A DNA stretch of 64,000 nucleotides from Streptomyces celluloflavus. GTDB taxonomy: Bacteria; Actinomycetota; Actinomycetes; Streptomycetales; Streptomycetaceae. The notes under the pieces are model-generated. The model ran no database searches. It saw only the letters and a list, made by a program, of their open reading frames with translations, and was not told the DNA's origin. Position 1 is the first letter of the stretch, and every line of letters begins with the position of its first letter. Shown one piece after another: positions 49,701-58,400 of the stretch. Position numbers and translations under genes: made by a program. The stretch is from contig JOEL01000020.1 of the NCBI GenBank assembly GCA_000720995.1, positions 62,001-126,000 on the forward strand. The letters run 5' to 3'.

Positions 49701-51445
49701 TCGCCAAGGCCGACGCCGGCTGGACGTTCCTGAACAAGACGCAGCAGACGGCCTCCGGGCGGGAGACGGAGACCAGCCGGAGTTTCGAGAACAAGGGGTC
49801 CGCCGACGCGTTCGGCTACCGGGTGAACTACCAGGTACTGACCCGTTCTCATGAGAAGGACGCCCCCACCCTGAACGAGGTGCTGGAGTCCGACACCTCC
49901 CTCCCGCAGGAAGAGCGGCAGGCGCGGCCGGTCAGTATCGGGGACAGCCGGGCGAAGGTGGAGGTGCAGCGGCCGGAGCAGGGCATGCAGCCCCCGACGA
50001 CGCCGCATTTCACGCGGTTGCCGCCGTTCCATTTCGTCCAGCACGTCAGCGACGGCGCGGGGCTGCGGGACGGCGTGGACCGGGCGATCCGCGGCGCCTA
50101 CCGCGCCCGCGAACAGGCGGGCAAGGCGCAGCAGGAGGGCGGCGGAACCGAGGGCGGCCGCGAACCGCGGGTTCCGGACCTGGAGGCGACGCTGGACTCG
50201 CTGACCAGCACCCCGCGGATTCTCTCCGATGTCTCCGCATCCTCCGGTGGCTGGTCCAACTCGCCCGACCAGCACGTCGGTTCGGGAGGCAACCGCGATT
50301 CCGTGGGTGTGTCCCGGCGCACCACCCTCGCCGACGACTATCAGTACCGCGGCACGCTGTCCGAAGGCACCCTCGAACTGGTCCTCAAGGGGTCCACGTC
50401 CACCACCGTGGTGGGCAAGAGCGGCAAGGTGCTGAGCGGGAGTCTGGGCCCCGACTTCGGGTATTTCCCCGAGACTCAGACGGGCATGACGATCGAGAGC
50501 ATGCAGGCCCGCGGCGGCTTCGTGGTGAAGGGCTCGAACACCGCCGCTTTCGCGGACTCCCATCTGGAGCAGACGTCGGCGGGGCTGAAGATCAAGCGCG
50601 AGGGGCCGTGGCACCTGTACGAGGTCCGGGCCGAGAGCACCGTGGTCGGCAGGGTCACCAGCCCGAACGGCATCGTGCACTACGGCACGCCCGAGCGCAG
50701 TGAGCACACGGTGTACGTCCTGCTGTCCGACGCGGATCTGCGCGCCGCGGGCCCGCACGGCCCACAGAGTGCGCAGCGCGCGCACAACGTGCAGGAGCCG
50801 CACGGCACGCAGAATCCGGCCGGGACGCAGGGGCCGGCCGTGACGCAGAACCAGACGGTCACGCCGAATGAGCCGCAGGGTTCGGCCGGGGCGCAAGAGC
50901 AGACGGTCACGCATGAGTCGCAGGGTCCGGTGGCGACGCAGGATCAGACGGTCACGCCGCATGGGGCGGAGGGTTCGGCCGGGGCGCAAGAGCAGACGGT
51001 CACGCATGAGTCGCAGGGTCCGGTGGCGACGCAGGATCAGACGGTCACGCCGCATGGGGCGGAGGGAGAACCCGGAAGCCCCGCAGAATCCGCCTGCCCA
51101 GGGGGACGGGAACCTCACGGAAACTCCGCCGCCGCCCCTCACCGCTCCGCTCCTGGAAGCCAAGGTGGCCGCGGGATGCCTGGCCGAGGTGCCGGGTTCC
51201 GAGGAGATCCTGGCGGAGGTGCACCGCCAGCTCACCGGGGAGCGGCTGGACGGAGGTGTGCCGACCCACGCGCTGCCGTTCGCGGAGACGTTCTCACCGG
51301 ACGCGCTCGCCGCGGGCTTCGACTCCCTGCTGACGGTCGGACTGACCGATCGGCAGGTCTTCGAGACGCGGACCGGCCGCACCATCACCGAGGTCAAGGT
51401 GCGCGCGGTCCCGCAGGGGGCCTGGCAGGACACCGGGAAGCGTGA
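40712..51445 (+). CDS. giant ESX-linked polymorphic toxin/effector, N-terminal part (frame 1)
   Basis: In-frame sense runs to about residue 3450; the rest of this frame (51066-51445) is noise after a frameshift. Layout: WXG-like helical domain (1-110); hydrophobic region (110-200); Gly/Lys-rich amphipathic segment; Ser/Thr/Gly linker (430-900); TcdA/TcdB-like glycosyltransferase (915-1205) with HFIW (Trp927), Asp1032-x2-Arg1035 and D-V-D (1048-1050); metallopeptidase-like domain (1340-1610) with HETLHRVGLVDEY (His1514, Glu1515, His1518, Asp1524); acidic repeats (1918-2110); beta-rich module A (2170-2615); module B (2825-3345). The 16-residue spacing from Asp1032 to Asp1048 equals that of Asp270 and Asp286 in TcdB. 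Likely an ESX-exported effector; target and immunity protein unknown. Confidence 0.85.
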   Translation: MSIEASDDFRRLCLALTGSEFPKANEDGLRHLADHHGRVARRFASMPDYLMHAVNGIRTDFDAKAADDFSASLAEFTSGGTNYIEAAAKASRDIEHYARVTATNVEYAKLMGIAQLVQMLLEIAWAILQGPYGWAEIPVFQMLTKVFLLKVFRGLVGHILAGVVISEVVSLSLDALIQRIQIANGTRDSFDSELTKQAGLSALLDGVLGGVLGAGTAKFGKVFGSSAGGKVGKTLTKNLDELGTVPPGLAKNLGKDVGGALSKHSDDILRPLGGARHALGDEAADRFRKSFGDVFEKNFGDTLGAGAARELGQKYGDTFARNWGREGTKEALAKTLDGPAGKKLPDEVRNSLKNLPDTVLDAVTDTHRTVASQAGHWLGGAATDAAHGYLSDGLYNLIFSDEHEFTVNPWSGAAGAIAGRVTHHLTEAGSGLVEHFRGSGDGGGAGSHSSAPGTGTGAGSGPGTGSGSGSGEKAGQVGAGSGGTGNDGSNGAGSTGGETHGTDKSGGGVNGDGANGGGRATSSDGPGTSDDGDTHGTGKDEPTAGKDGQSASAPAPFPTTGTGQQTAGGQSTDNSQNRAGGSSATSKPGSTPSSTSPTSADGRQTGKPGGSDKPGGSTDKSSGNTEKSSGGTAKSGSTETSTGTDKTGSTVKTGSTDSPGTPSTESHHTERESGDRQSMPPPSAISTSSSTDSASQHGNTHGDETHRTESGTGSEPPAPSQVKTGTSETTEPPGTAGKGESAGKEAVAGGGAAKQDSAPGPHPTGQDRTTHHDTATERTTSDETHPGTTPGTTESVTKSDTKSGTKPDTKSDAKSATESDSKSDTKSDTDSPTESDTKSRTESVDKPVNHDQATGHHVTDGTGGGAATDHHNKGSDTDGTPDRRARQAPPKKAYVELAAQPDWLTIGGPGADEATHEPVPKTVHFIWLNGELSPAAQANLHEWAALAKNGDWQIKLWTDERASTVNNAFLKDLPPHVQPTLITDKLFEDPPPKGKNSTIRKLKSVFKPTPQRDTRHMYDYAHGKKGYAMASDVARYQILNLHGGIYADVDLGPGRLTLPNEPWTMPNGPSTAPFFGPELRDKKSLAFVLKRGQDEHFGDDDVQRAADEMYEKGQLGNQFIVTPPSSPFLGHLLDNLQNPAKNQAGWLYVDPAVDAADRTGPGYIRKQALNYLKEHGHPVARAVTPWQVDRTARDRWGALKWITDESESQEHAAGPPPTKTVTTSSGTGDTPTGTGTDATRPRKAPPATHTEGQTHTEEQPQHVASENTHDTTGETHANHTGAAHANNTGGTPANNTAQTPGGQGDNNPEGGTDDIAHGAPDDAQQSAAPQPSPDPSESWAHLRVETPVHQVGSPTDTSGVEVSRFEGFEDSAFTFTSQPDGSALHHLRLRGTDGQVRFEWRRIPLPGPHQENSPTHVREVTLRVRFDRGPGVGPDEAAARMRSYTEALNQHLNSGYRLPGGGDLLHIRVAEAGPETPARDVHATVRWTAADPQTPPRSDENNWRVDDDPETWIHETLHRVGLVDEYHDSATDNDGTPLSLFRRNPDSTAVHGPDSFMGPRQTEPDGTDHLVAQVRDDQLTTIESIMDSGSAHLPAPRLADLPDVARNRLARILQPAPGPVETRSVVERFGALFDLTVRGRQEDHVLSDLPEGDRDPAALYTLYEEWNRDGRWNQAMDLLREHGVDVDDRGGPVNPANDPVHGPANDPTHAPTHAPTYAPNTDSVNGPTAGEGSGSWSETHHQDEHEGTDRDTSEGEFFDARERQTSSSEDDAREHQTSSSEDDFFDAVEYQPDTDGEETTPQDVSTSEHGSTSEQDAASEHGSATEHDGPEEDNGSTSLHEDEETTQETPGDEPEPSIPDDNSSHSGDDQSSDTHTDTGTGADDEHGAHDSDYDADQESSNASPPPSPSVSRPRTPASERVRDGDSDKVSEGGQEHVSDDVHDGASDNHRDEDSDKVSEVSEDARDEVRDEVSDEVSEGVRDEVRDESSDHVSESTRDEVRDDLSDNVSEGGQEHVSDDVHDGASDNHREEISDEVSEDAHDEARDDVSDHVSEDARDEVRDNVSDNVSDNVSEGTQKHVSEDPQDHVSDDAHDGASDNHRDETPDDDTANHQDETTGDTANETTNDATNDATNETADNTASNTPEGNPGDDPGDTPATTTGPPVGPNSVHLGRTLAGAKIIEAPGPDSVRQRVNQLLGNGHTQPLAERQLDAAFDPANFRAMHPKMVNGDWRFPVHIDGKVHEVVVKAHPGEWTWREREDTGGSAASAKVKQATADPRKTTFTSTKSGIDESSSYAHPLSTEATLLTSVSVKAGAMSYDGESSATSDREASRETSPSGKVNTYVSTFRYEVSVLDPHGVEVPHTGGDTQQLTGQVAAQVAHPSTASTEQNANHAQRWEGWNPQANGQRQPNGYALDVTGLGNVRDAVFRQLPGELPPGSRAHQKINDFLTPQNVLDGLEQAAGTGLLSPKFTLTDGRPAWINLKLEPEHTTVEPGYETKDKIGSKVTSLLSGSLNNGSSWSLGGSLGGAGRVQLLLQKWVTGTLGYTYSGTHAYKSAAKLSSTVERNVEHGESSRLVRTGVRFRAEVITGSLSPHKDGLRAVTSTPVGTHNEAHRNHETETPAPPASSPHPQNTDEHAATTTDANNTTEAATTTTATPAPNTDADANTNAHVNANADDIEMRPLPQRNADHVAIQIDPPETTTHAGPENTVGRTGTQDTVIQIDSENTSGQSESQNTHSQTEAQNTAGQTETQNTAVQAAAAQHTPGRTEAQHTAVPNEPEHTVIQIEGGDLTGELYRLYPEEITPPQSGDVQQAPQQAELRDPVHALRTVYLDFPGSTELERHVRERLAQQAPGLLPPLGHGPGDRPLEGDTGNGRRPRITPQAMDNLRKLRQEISASSLRGGADSLLDGTFHFTLDSSHLPLMSSKKYEVLIKADLSEGEHQGTVTSKTKNAVTRTSTADRSVTHGSKHALALSLNYRQQLADSSGSQSTTRSIAKADAGWTFLNKTQQTASGRETETSRSFENKGSADAFGYRVNYQVLTRSHEKDAPTLNEVLESDTSLPQEERQARPVSIGDSRAKVEVQRPEQGMQPPTTPHFTRLPPFHFVQHVSDGAGLRDGVDRAIRGAYRAREQAGKAQQEGGGTEGGREPRVPDLEATLDSLTSTPRILSDVSASSGGWSNSPDQHVGSGGNRDSVGVSRRTTLADDYQYRGTLSEGTLELVLKGSTSTTVVGKSGKVLSGSLGPDFGYFPETQTGMTIESMQARGGFVVKGSNTAAFADSHLEQTSAGLKIKREGPWHLYEVRAESTVVGRVTSPNGIVHYGTPERSEHTVYVLLSDADLRAAGPHGPQSAQRAHNVQEPHGTQNPAGTQGPAVTQNQTVTPNEPQGSAGAQEQTVTHESQGPVATQDQTVTPHGAEGSAGAQEQTVTHESQGPVATQDQTVTPHGAEGEPGSPAESACPGGREPHGNSAAAPHRSAPGSQGGRGMPGRGAGFRGDPGGGAPPAHRGAAGRRCADPRAAVRGDVLTGRARRGLRLPADGRTDRSAGLRDADRPHHHRGQGARGPAGGLAGHREA
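46466..47015 (+). repeat. acidic degenerate repeats in the giant gene
   Basis: Recurring DNA blocks encode units such as HVSDDVHDGASDNHRDE (three copies, one slightly changed) and DEVRDEVSDEVSE-type heptads. The translated product is almost only Asp, Glu, Ser, Val, His and Arg. Probably an extended, highly charged spacer. Confidence 0.85.
50877..51062 (+). repeat. exact 93-bp tandem duplication next to the frameshift
   Basis: 50877-50969 is identical to 50970-51062; it encodes a 31-residue unit (GSAGAQEQTVTHESQGPVAT and 11 further residues) twice, in frame. The reading frame changes within four bases after the second copy. Related single elements precede it (TVTPNEPQ). Confidence 0.95.
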
Positions 51446-53636
51446 TGACCAGTCGGTGACCCGCAGCCTGGAGTCGGTGGAGACCCTCAAGGGCACTGGG
51501 AACACCACGTGGATGGGCGGTATGGACGCGAACCTCCGGTACGCGCTCAACCCGCGGACCAATGTCGGCTTCCTGAGCTGGGACCCGAAGGCCGCCGCCG
51601 AGGCGGGCTTCGACAACAGCAGCGGGTCCAGCATGACCAGCACCACGGGGCACAGCACTTCGGGCTTCGGCACGAGCGCGCTGTTCACCAGCGATATGCG
51701 GTTCGAGGTGATCGTCACCCGGCGTACGGAGCCGTTGGGCAAGTACACGTTGCTGGAGGCGCCCGAAGAGGTCGTGGCACCGTCCCCGACCAGTGTGTGG
51801 GTTCCCGAGTCGCTCACCGCTCCCGCGCCGGCGCCCGGCACCACCACGGCGCCCGCTCCCGGCGGCACGCAGGAGCACGTCACCGCGCAGGAGCACGTCA
51901 CCACACCCGCTCCTATACCTGACACCACGGCGACAACGACACCCGCGCCCGCGCCCAACCCGGCTTCCGGCACGGTGCAGCCGACGGCCCCCGACAACGC
52001 CCAGCACCACGAACCGGCAATCGACGGCGGTCAGAACCACGAAACGCAGAACGTCGACGGCCAGAACCATGAACCGGCGAACGGTGGCGACCAGAACCAC
52101 GAAACGCAGAACGTCGACGGCCAGAACCACGGATCGCAGAACGATGACGGTCAGCACCACGAACCGGCGAACACCGGTAGCCAGACCCATGAAACGCAGA
52201 ACGCTGACGGCCAGAACGACGCAGCGCAACGTCAGTGGTCCGAATCCCTCCGCAGCGGGCACGACATGCTGGGGTTCGACCACGGGTCGGAGCTGCTGGA
52301 CATCAGCCGGCAGGTACTGACCACACCGCGGCCCGGTCCGGACGGCGGGCTCGGTTCCTGGTTGCACTCGGCCTACACGACCATGGGCTCCTCGCTCCAT
52401 CACGTCGTGGAGACCTTCCTGCCCGCGACCGACCCGCGCATCCCGCAGAACTCCCCGCTGCGCGATGAATACCGGCTGCCGGTGGAACAACGCCAGGCGC
52501 TGCGCCAGCTCATGGGCCCGCAGGCGCTGCCCGCCGTCTTCCATCTGCTCCAGCAGGAGGGCGGCTATCTGACCCCGCCGCTGGCCGGCGACGGCGGCGT
52601 CGCTCTCCAGCTCACGCTCGGCGCGACCGGCACGGCGGAGCAGGTCGGCCGCCGGGAGGCGGGCGAGGACGAGCTGTCCGGCGGGCTCAAGCAGGAGATC
52701 GCCAACGCCGCCACACTCAACATCAAGAAGAGCGTGAGCCCCGCCAACTTCGGCATCGGTGCGGACAAGCCGAGCCTGACGTTCCCGCTGAACACCATGA
52801 ACATCTCCCGGGACTCGACCCAGGACAGCGACCGCCATGTCACCCGCACCCCCGCGACGCCGAGCGGTCAGGTGCGCCCGGCCCCTGTCCCGCACGGCAA
52901 GACCGAGAGCGAACCGGGCAAGGCGAAGCTCAAGGGCCCGCAGGTGCTGATGCGGCAGCCGGTGCGGTTCGAGGTCTCGGCGGTGGACGAGAAGGGTGCG
53001 TACGGCGCCCGGACCGTCGACGGCAATCTCTACTACTGGGTCGCCGAGGAAACCCCGCAGACGACGACGGAGCCCACGGAGACCGCGCAGTCGACGACGG
53101 CCGTCACGGAGACGACCCAGCCCACGACTCAGCCCACGACGCCGCCCGTGGAAACCCCGCACACGACGCCGGAGTCCACCCCGAGCCCACCGGCGACCGC
53201 CGTGCCCGTGGACCTCCCGACCCAGGCCCCGACTCCGGTTCCGACCCAGAGCCAGAACCAGACCCCGACCCAGAGCCAGAGCCAGAACCAGAGCCAGGCT
53301 CAGAACCAGAGCCAGACTCCGGCCCCGGTGGAGCTCTCCGAGCAGCCGGTCGATGTCGTCGAGCCGCCGGTCGTGGTGGAGAATCCGGCCCAGGTCACCA
53401 TCGATATCTCCGAGCCGGAGTTGGTCGAGACCCCCGCCCCGGATGTCGTCGAGAACTCCGAAGCGACGACCTCGGACGCGGCTGCCGGCGCGCCGTCCGA
53501 ACAGCCGGTCACCGGCCCGCCGGTACCGGCGAACAACGCCCAGGCGTGGTTCGCCGCCCTCAATCCCTCGCACGCCTCGCGCGGTCCCCAGCCGGGCGCG
53601 CACCAGCCCACCACGAGCGAAACGGACAGGCCATGA
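51066..53636 (+). pseudogene. C-terminal part of the giant effector, displaced by a one-base frameshift
   Basis: About 856 residues that continue the giant protein one base out of register. From 51066 the frame reads ENPEAPQNPPAQGDGNL, a linker in the same style as upstream, followed by module C: AEVPGSEEILAEVHRQLTGE, SLESVETLKGTGNTTWMGGM, HN/Q-rich repeats (QNHETQNVDGQ), a second globular part (LLDISRQVLTTPRPGPDG to VRFEVSAVDEKGAYG), then Thr/Pro/Gln linker sequence and the final stop, which overlaps the next ATG (ATGA). The overlap with the next start shows that this stop is the native end. No start codon with a ribosome-binding site precedes it, so it is not an independent gene. Indel, programmed frameshift or assembly error cannot be told apart here. 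Confidence 0.8.
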
Positions 53637-55366
53637 GCGACAAAGCAGCGAAAGCAGCCGAGGCCGCACCATCGAGCGGCGCGGCCGGGTCCGAGCAGCC
53701 GGCGCCCACCGCCGCCGCGCGGGCCGCCGCACTGCCGGACGGGCCCAAGCCGGCGGAGCGGGCGAAGCCGGCCGAGCCGGCGGAGGCGGCAACGCACGGT
53801 TCGACCGGTACGGTGCTGCGCCCCGGAGCCCCGCTGGTGCCCGTCGAAACCACGCCCGGGACGGACGGCGAGCCCACGGCCAAGGGCGATGACAAGGGCA
53901 CGGCCGACGACAAGCGCCAAGGTGACGAGAAGCGCGCGGGCGCGGACCCGGCGGAGGCCGCGACGGCAGGCACGGGAGCGGTAGCCAAGACGGAAACGGG
54001 AACACGCGCGGAAACGGAAACGGGAACACGCGCGGAATCGGAATCCGAATCCGGCGGCGAAGCCGGAAAGAGCGCGCCCGCCACCCCCAAGACCGAAGCC
54101 ACCCCCGAACCCGGCGCCCGGTCCGGAGCAGCACCGGCCACCGGAGCAGCACGGCCCACCGGAGCAGCACCCGCCGCCACCCCCGCCCGCCAGAGCCGTC
54201 TCCGGCGTGCCGTACACAAGACCCGTGCCGCGGCGGGCGCGGCGGGGGCGGCCGGTGTCGCGAGTGCCGGTGCGGTGGCGGGGGCCCGTGCCGAAGGGGA
54301 CGCCGCGGGTGCGCAGTCGAAGGCCGGGAAGCTCTCCCCGCGGGTGCTCGCCGGCGCCGCGATCGCCGGTGTCGTCCTCGTCGCCGCCCCGTTCGGCATA
54401 GCCGAGTTGAGCAAGCGCGTCTCCGGCGATTCGCCCGCCCATCCCGGGGACCCCCTCCTGGCGGCCGAACAGAACGGCGGCGGGCCGGGGTTCGTCCCCG
54501 TACCCGGTGCGACCACGCCGGGGGAGGACGGGGGCGCCGCCCCGAACGGCAGCACCGCCGACCAGGGCGGCGGGCCGGCCGGCGGCTCCGACGGTCCCGG
54601 CGGTCCGGGAGGTCCGGGCGGTCCGGGGGGTCAGGTCGGGGCCGGAGCGGCGCAGCCCGACGGTGCGAAGGGGGCCCAGGCCGGCGACGGACCCGGTAGC
54701 ACGCCGGCCGGCGACGCGGTACCGGCCGGTGGCGGCAAGGTCGCCGGGAAGCCCTTGACCCCGGACACCAAGGCGTCCCAGGGGACGGGTTCCGGCGGCT
54801 CCGGAGGGAAGGCCGCGCTGGGGCCGGTCAACCATGCCGTGGCCAAGACCTATACCGCGGTTGCCGGTCCGTGGTGCGGCCAGAACAACGGCCAGACGTA
54901 CAAAGAGGTCGGCAAGTACTCGCAGGGCAAGGAGGGCTGGCTGACCGGCTCGGGCGGTGCGGCCGGCAACGGCTGCGACGGCCGGTTCCGCGCGCTGCCG
55001 ATGTCGGGCGCGAAGACCCCCGACTCCAGTCTGTTCTCCTACTGGACCTTCAACACCGGCTTCTCCAGCGCCAGTTGCAAGGTGTCGCTGTTCATCCCCG
55101 ACGACTCCTCCAAGCAGCGGGTCGGCGGCGAGCCCGCGTACTACTCGCTGCACAAGGGCCCCAAGTGGAACGGCGACCACCTGGCCGGCTTCCATATCGA
55201 CCAACCGGCAAACCGGGGCAAGTGGGTCAACGCCCCGACCATCAACGTGCCGGGCGGCACGTTCACGCTCCGGCTGACCAACGCGGGCCTTGACTGGTCC
55301 GGCAACAAGAAGACATACGCTCATGTAGCCGCCGCCCAGGTCAAGGCCCAGTGCACGGCGCAGTGA
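53633..55366 (+). CDS. membrane-anchored protein with C-terminal golvesin-like domain
   Basis: 577 residues. A long Ala/Thr/Glu-rich N-terminal cytoplasmic stretch (1-200), basic patch (SRLRRAVHKTRAA), one transmembrane helix (about 239-258), Gly/Pro linker, then a beta-rich outer domain (about 402-577: YTAVAGPWCGQNNG, SYWTFNTGFSSASCKVSLFI, NAPTINVPGGTFTLRLTNAG) with four cysteines that could form two disulfides. It resembles the golvesin C-terminal/galactose-binding-like domains seen in Streptomyces exoproteins. The start overlaps the stop of the giant gene by ATGA, so the two are coupled. It could be a receptor, anchor or immunity-like partner for the giant protein; none is shown. Confidence 0.82.
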   Translation: MSDKAAKAAEAAPSSGAAGSEQPAPTAAARAAALPDGPKPAERAKPAEPAEAATHGSTGTVLRPGAPLVPVETTPGTDGEPTAKGDDKGTADDKRQGDEKRAGADPAEAATAGTGAVAKTETGTRAETETGTRAESESESGGEAGKSAPATPKTEATPEPGARSGAAPATGAARPTGAAPAATPARQSRLRRAVHKTRAAAGAAGAAGVASAGAVAGARAEGDAAGAQSKAGKLSPRVLAGAAIAGVVLVAAPFGIAELSKRVSGDSPAHPGDPLLAAEQNGGGPGFVPVPGATTPGEDGGAAPNGSTADQGGGPAGGSDGPGGPGGPGGPGGQVGAGAAQPDGAKGAQAGDGPGSTPAGDAVPAGGGKVAGKPLTPDTKASQGTGSGGSGGKAALGPVNHAVAKTYTAVAGPWCGQNNGQTYKEVGKYSQGKEGWLTGSGGAAGNGCDGRFRALPMSGAKTPDSSLFSYWTFNTGFSSASCKVSLFIPDDSSKQRVGGEPAYYSLHKGPKWNGDHLAGFHIDQPANRGKWVNAPTINVPGGTFTLRLTNAGLDWSGNKKTYAHVAAAQVKAQCTAQ

Positions 55367-55418
55367 ACGCGTTCGGACCCGCGGCAGCACGGCTGCGGGC
55401 AGGGGAGGAGAGACCGTA

Positions 55419-58400
55419 ATGACACGCCAGGTTTTGGCCGTCGACCCGAACAGCCCCGGCTGCTACGCCACCATCGCGGAGGCGGTCGGTGCCGCCCAAG
55501 GAGGCGCGCTGATCACGGTGGCACCCGGGCGCTACGCCGAAACCCTGGTGCTCACCGCCGTGGTGACGGTCATCGCGGCCGAGGGGCAGGGCAGCGTCGA
55601 GCTCGCCCCGCGCTCGGGCACCGCGGTCACCGCGGCGGCGGAGGCCGTCAAGCTCACCGGACTGGTCATCCGCGGCCAGGACGGTGAGCGGCCCGCCGTC
55701 GACGTCCCCGACGGCCAGCTGGAACTGGACGGCTGCGAGATCAGCGCCCGTTCCTGGGCCACCGTCCTCGCCCGGGAGTCCGGCGCGCTCGCCATGCGGG
55801 ACTGCCGGGTCACCAACCCGGGCGGCGCCGGCATCGTGGTCACCAGCGAGGCCGAGTCCGTCATCGAGGGCTGCACGCTGGAGGATCTGGCGGACTCCGC
55901 GCTGGTGATCGGCGAGCGCGGCAATCCGCTGATCCGCCGCTGCACCGTACGCGACGCGGGCGGCAACGGGCTCTTCGCCAGCGGCCAGGCGCGCGGCACC
56001 GTCGAGGACTGCGAGTTCCAGGGCACCGGCAAGCCCGGTATCGCGCTGGAGGAGGAGAGCGCCACCCGCGTCCTGCGCAGCCGGGTGCGGGACGCCAAGA
56101 CCATCGGCATCCACATAGCCAGCCGCAACCGGGTGCTCGTGGAGGACTGCACGGTGCAGGACTCCGTCGGGCACGGTCTGACGCTGACCGGCGACGCCGA
56201 CCCGGTCGTCCGCCGGCTGCGGGTCACCGCCCCGGGGGAGCACGGCATCCGGATCGACGGCAAGGTCCGCGGCCGGTTCGAGGAGTGCGAGGTCGAGGAC
56301 GCCGGGCAGGCCGCGCTGTGGATCGGCGGCACCGCCGCCCCGGTCCTCACCGGAACCCGGCTGCGCGGCGGCCCGGTCACCGGTGCGCAGCTGACCGAGG
56401 ACTGCGTCGCCGAACTCGACCTGCTGCGGGTCAACGGGGCGGGCGGCAGCGCCGTCACCGTCGACGAGAGCGCGAACCCGCTGCTGCGCCGGGCCACCCT
56501 CGCCGGGTGCGAGGGCCACGGCATCGAGGTGCGCGACGAGGCCCGCGGGCGGTACGAGGACGTGGAGATCAGCGAGGTGCGCAAGTCCGGGGTGCAGGTG
56601 ACCGACTCCGCGCGCCCGCACCTGAGCGCCGTCGTGGTCCGCGACAGCGGCATCAACGGCCTCGCGGTCGCCAAGAACGCCGCCGCCAAGTTCCGCGAAT
56701 GCGATGTGTTCCGGGCCGGCGGGGACGGCCTCTCGGTGACCGCCGGGGCGAGCGTGACCGCCACCCGCTCCCGCTTCCACGGCTGCGGGCGCAGCGGCGT
56801 CATGGTCGCGGCCGGCGGCACCGGCACGCTCACCGGCTGCGAGGTCTTCGAGAACACCGGCGACGGAGTGCTGCTGCACACTGCCGAGCGCCTCGTGCTC
56901 AAGGACTGCGCCGCCTTCGACAACGGCCGTTCGGGGCTGCGCCGCACGGTCGTCAGCGCGCAGACCGTACTGGAGAACCTGGTCAGCCGGTCCAACGCCG
57001 CCGAGGACGTGCACGGCCTGCCGGCCGGGGAGGCGGCCGGGAGCGACGCGGCGGCGGACGGCGCGGCGCCGCCCGCCGGCCCCGGTGCGGACCCGGACGC
57101 CCCCGGGGCGCCCGCCGAGGACCCCGCGCGCCCGGCGGCCGCCGACAGCAAGGACGCCCCGCGCAGGAACAAGAAACTGACGCCGCTGGAAGAGCTGGAG
57201 TCCCTGGTCGGACTGGAGGCCGTCAAGCGCGATGTGACCACGCTGGTGAACCTCAGCCAGATGGCCCGCCGGCGTACCGAGATGGGCATGTCCGTGGCGC
57301 CGATCAGCCGCCACCTGGTCTTCGCGGGCCCGCCCGGCACCGGCAAGACCACCATCGCCCGGCTGTACGGCAGCATCCTCGCCGAGCTGGAGGTGCTGCG
57401 CTACGGGCATATCGTCGAAGTGGCCCGGCAGGACCTGGTCGCCCAGGTCATCGGTGGCACCGCGATCAAGACCACCGAGGCGTTCAACAAGGCGCTCGGC
57501 GGGGTGCTCTTCATCGACGAGGCGTACACCCTCACCGCGCAGTCGGACAGCGGCGGCGGACCGGACTTCGGCCAGGAGGCCGTGGACACGCTGGTGAAGC
57601 TGATGGAGGACCACCGTGACGACGCGGTGGTCATCGTCGCCGGCTACTCCGTCGAGATGCGCCGCTTCCTGGCCTCCAACCCCGGTCTCGCCTCGCGTTT
57701 CAGCCGGACGATCGAGTTCCCCAACTACTCGGTGGACGAGCTGGTGACGATCGTGGAGCGGGTCTGCCGGCGCCACGAGTACGAGCTGGGCCCCGGTACC
57801 GCCGAGGCGCTGAACCGCTACTTCGAGAAGATCCCGCGCGATGAGACGTTCGGCAACGCCCGCACCGCGCGCCGTACCTTCGAGGAGATGGTCGAGCGCC
57901 AGGCGTTCCGCCTCGCCGCCCAGCCCGACGCGGCGCCCGCCGAACTCGTCCGGCTGCAGCCGGAGGACCTCGCCGCACCCCCCGCCACCGGTATCGGCTC
58001 CGACACCACCGGCGGCGACCAGGAGAGCCTCGACGCGCTGCTCGCCGAACTCGACGCGATGGTGGGTCTGCCGGAGGCCAAGCGCACCGTCGCCGACCTG
58101 GTGCATCTGCTCGCCAACGCGCGGCGCCGGGCGGCGGCCGGGCTGCCCACCCCGGCCCTGAGCCAGCACATCGTCTTCACCGGGCCGCCCGGTACCGGCA
58201 AGACCACCGTGGCCCGCCTCTACGGCCGGCTGCTGGCGGCCCTCGGCGCGCTGCCCAGGGGCCAGGTGGTCGAGGTCGCCCGCGCGGACCTGGTCGGCCG
58301 CTACGTAGGGCACACCGCGCAGATGACGGCCGACGCGTTCGACCGGGCGCGCGGCGGGGTGCTCTTCATCGACGAGGCGTACACGCTCACCCCCGTCGGC

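Noticed and set aside
50868-51065. Independent start for the 51066-53636 frame at the ATG at 50868
   Set aside because: The peptide before 51066 in that frame is Arg/Ser-rich repeat shadow; no Shine-Dalgarno sequence, while the overlapping frame gives the sensible repeat peptide.
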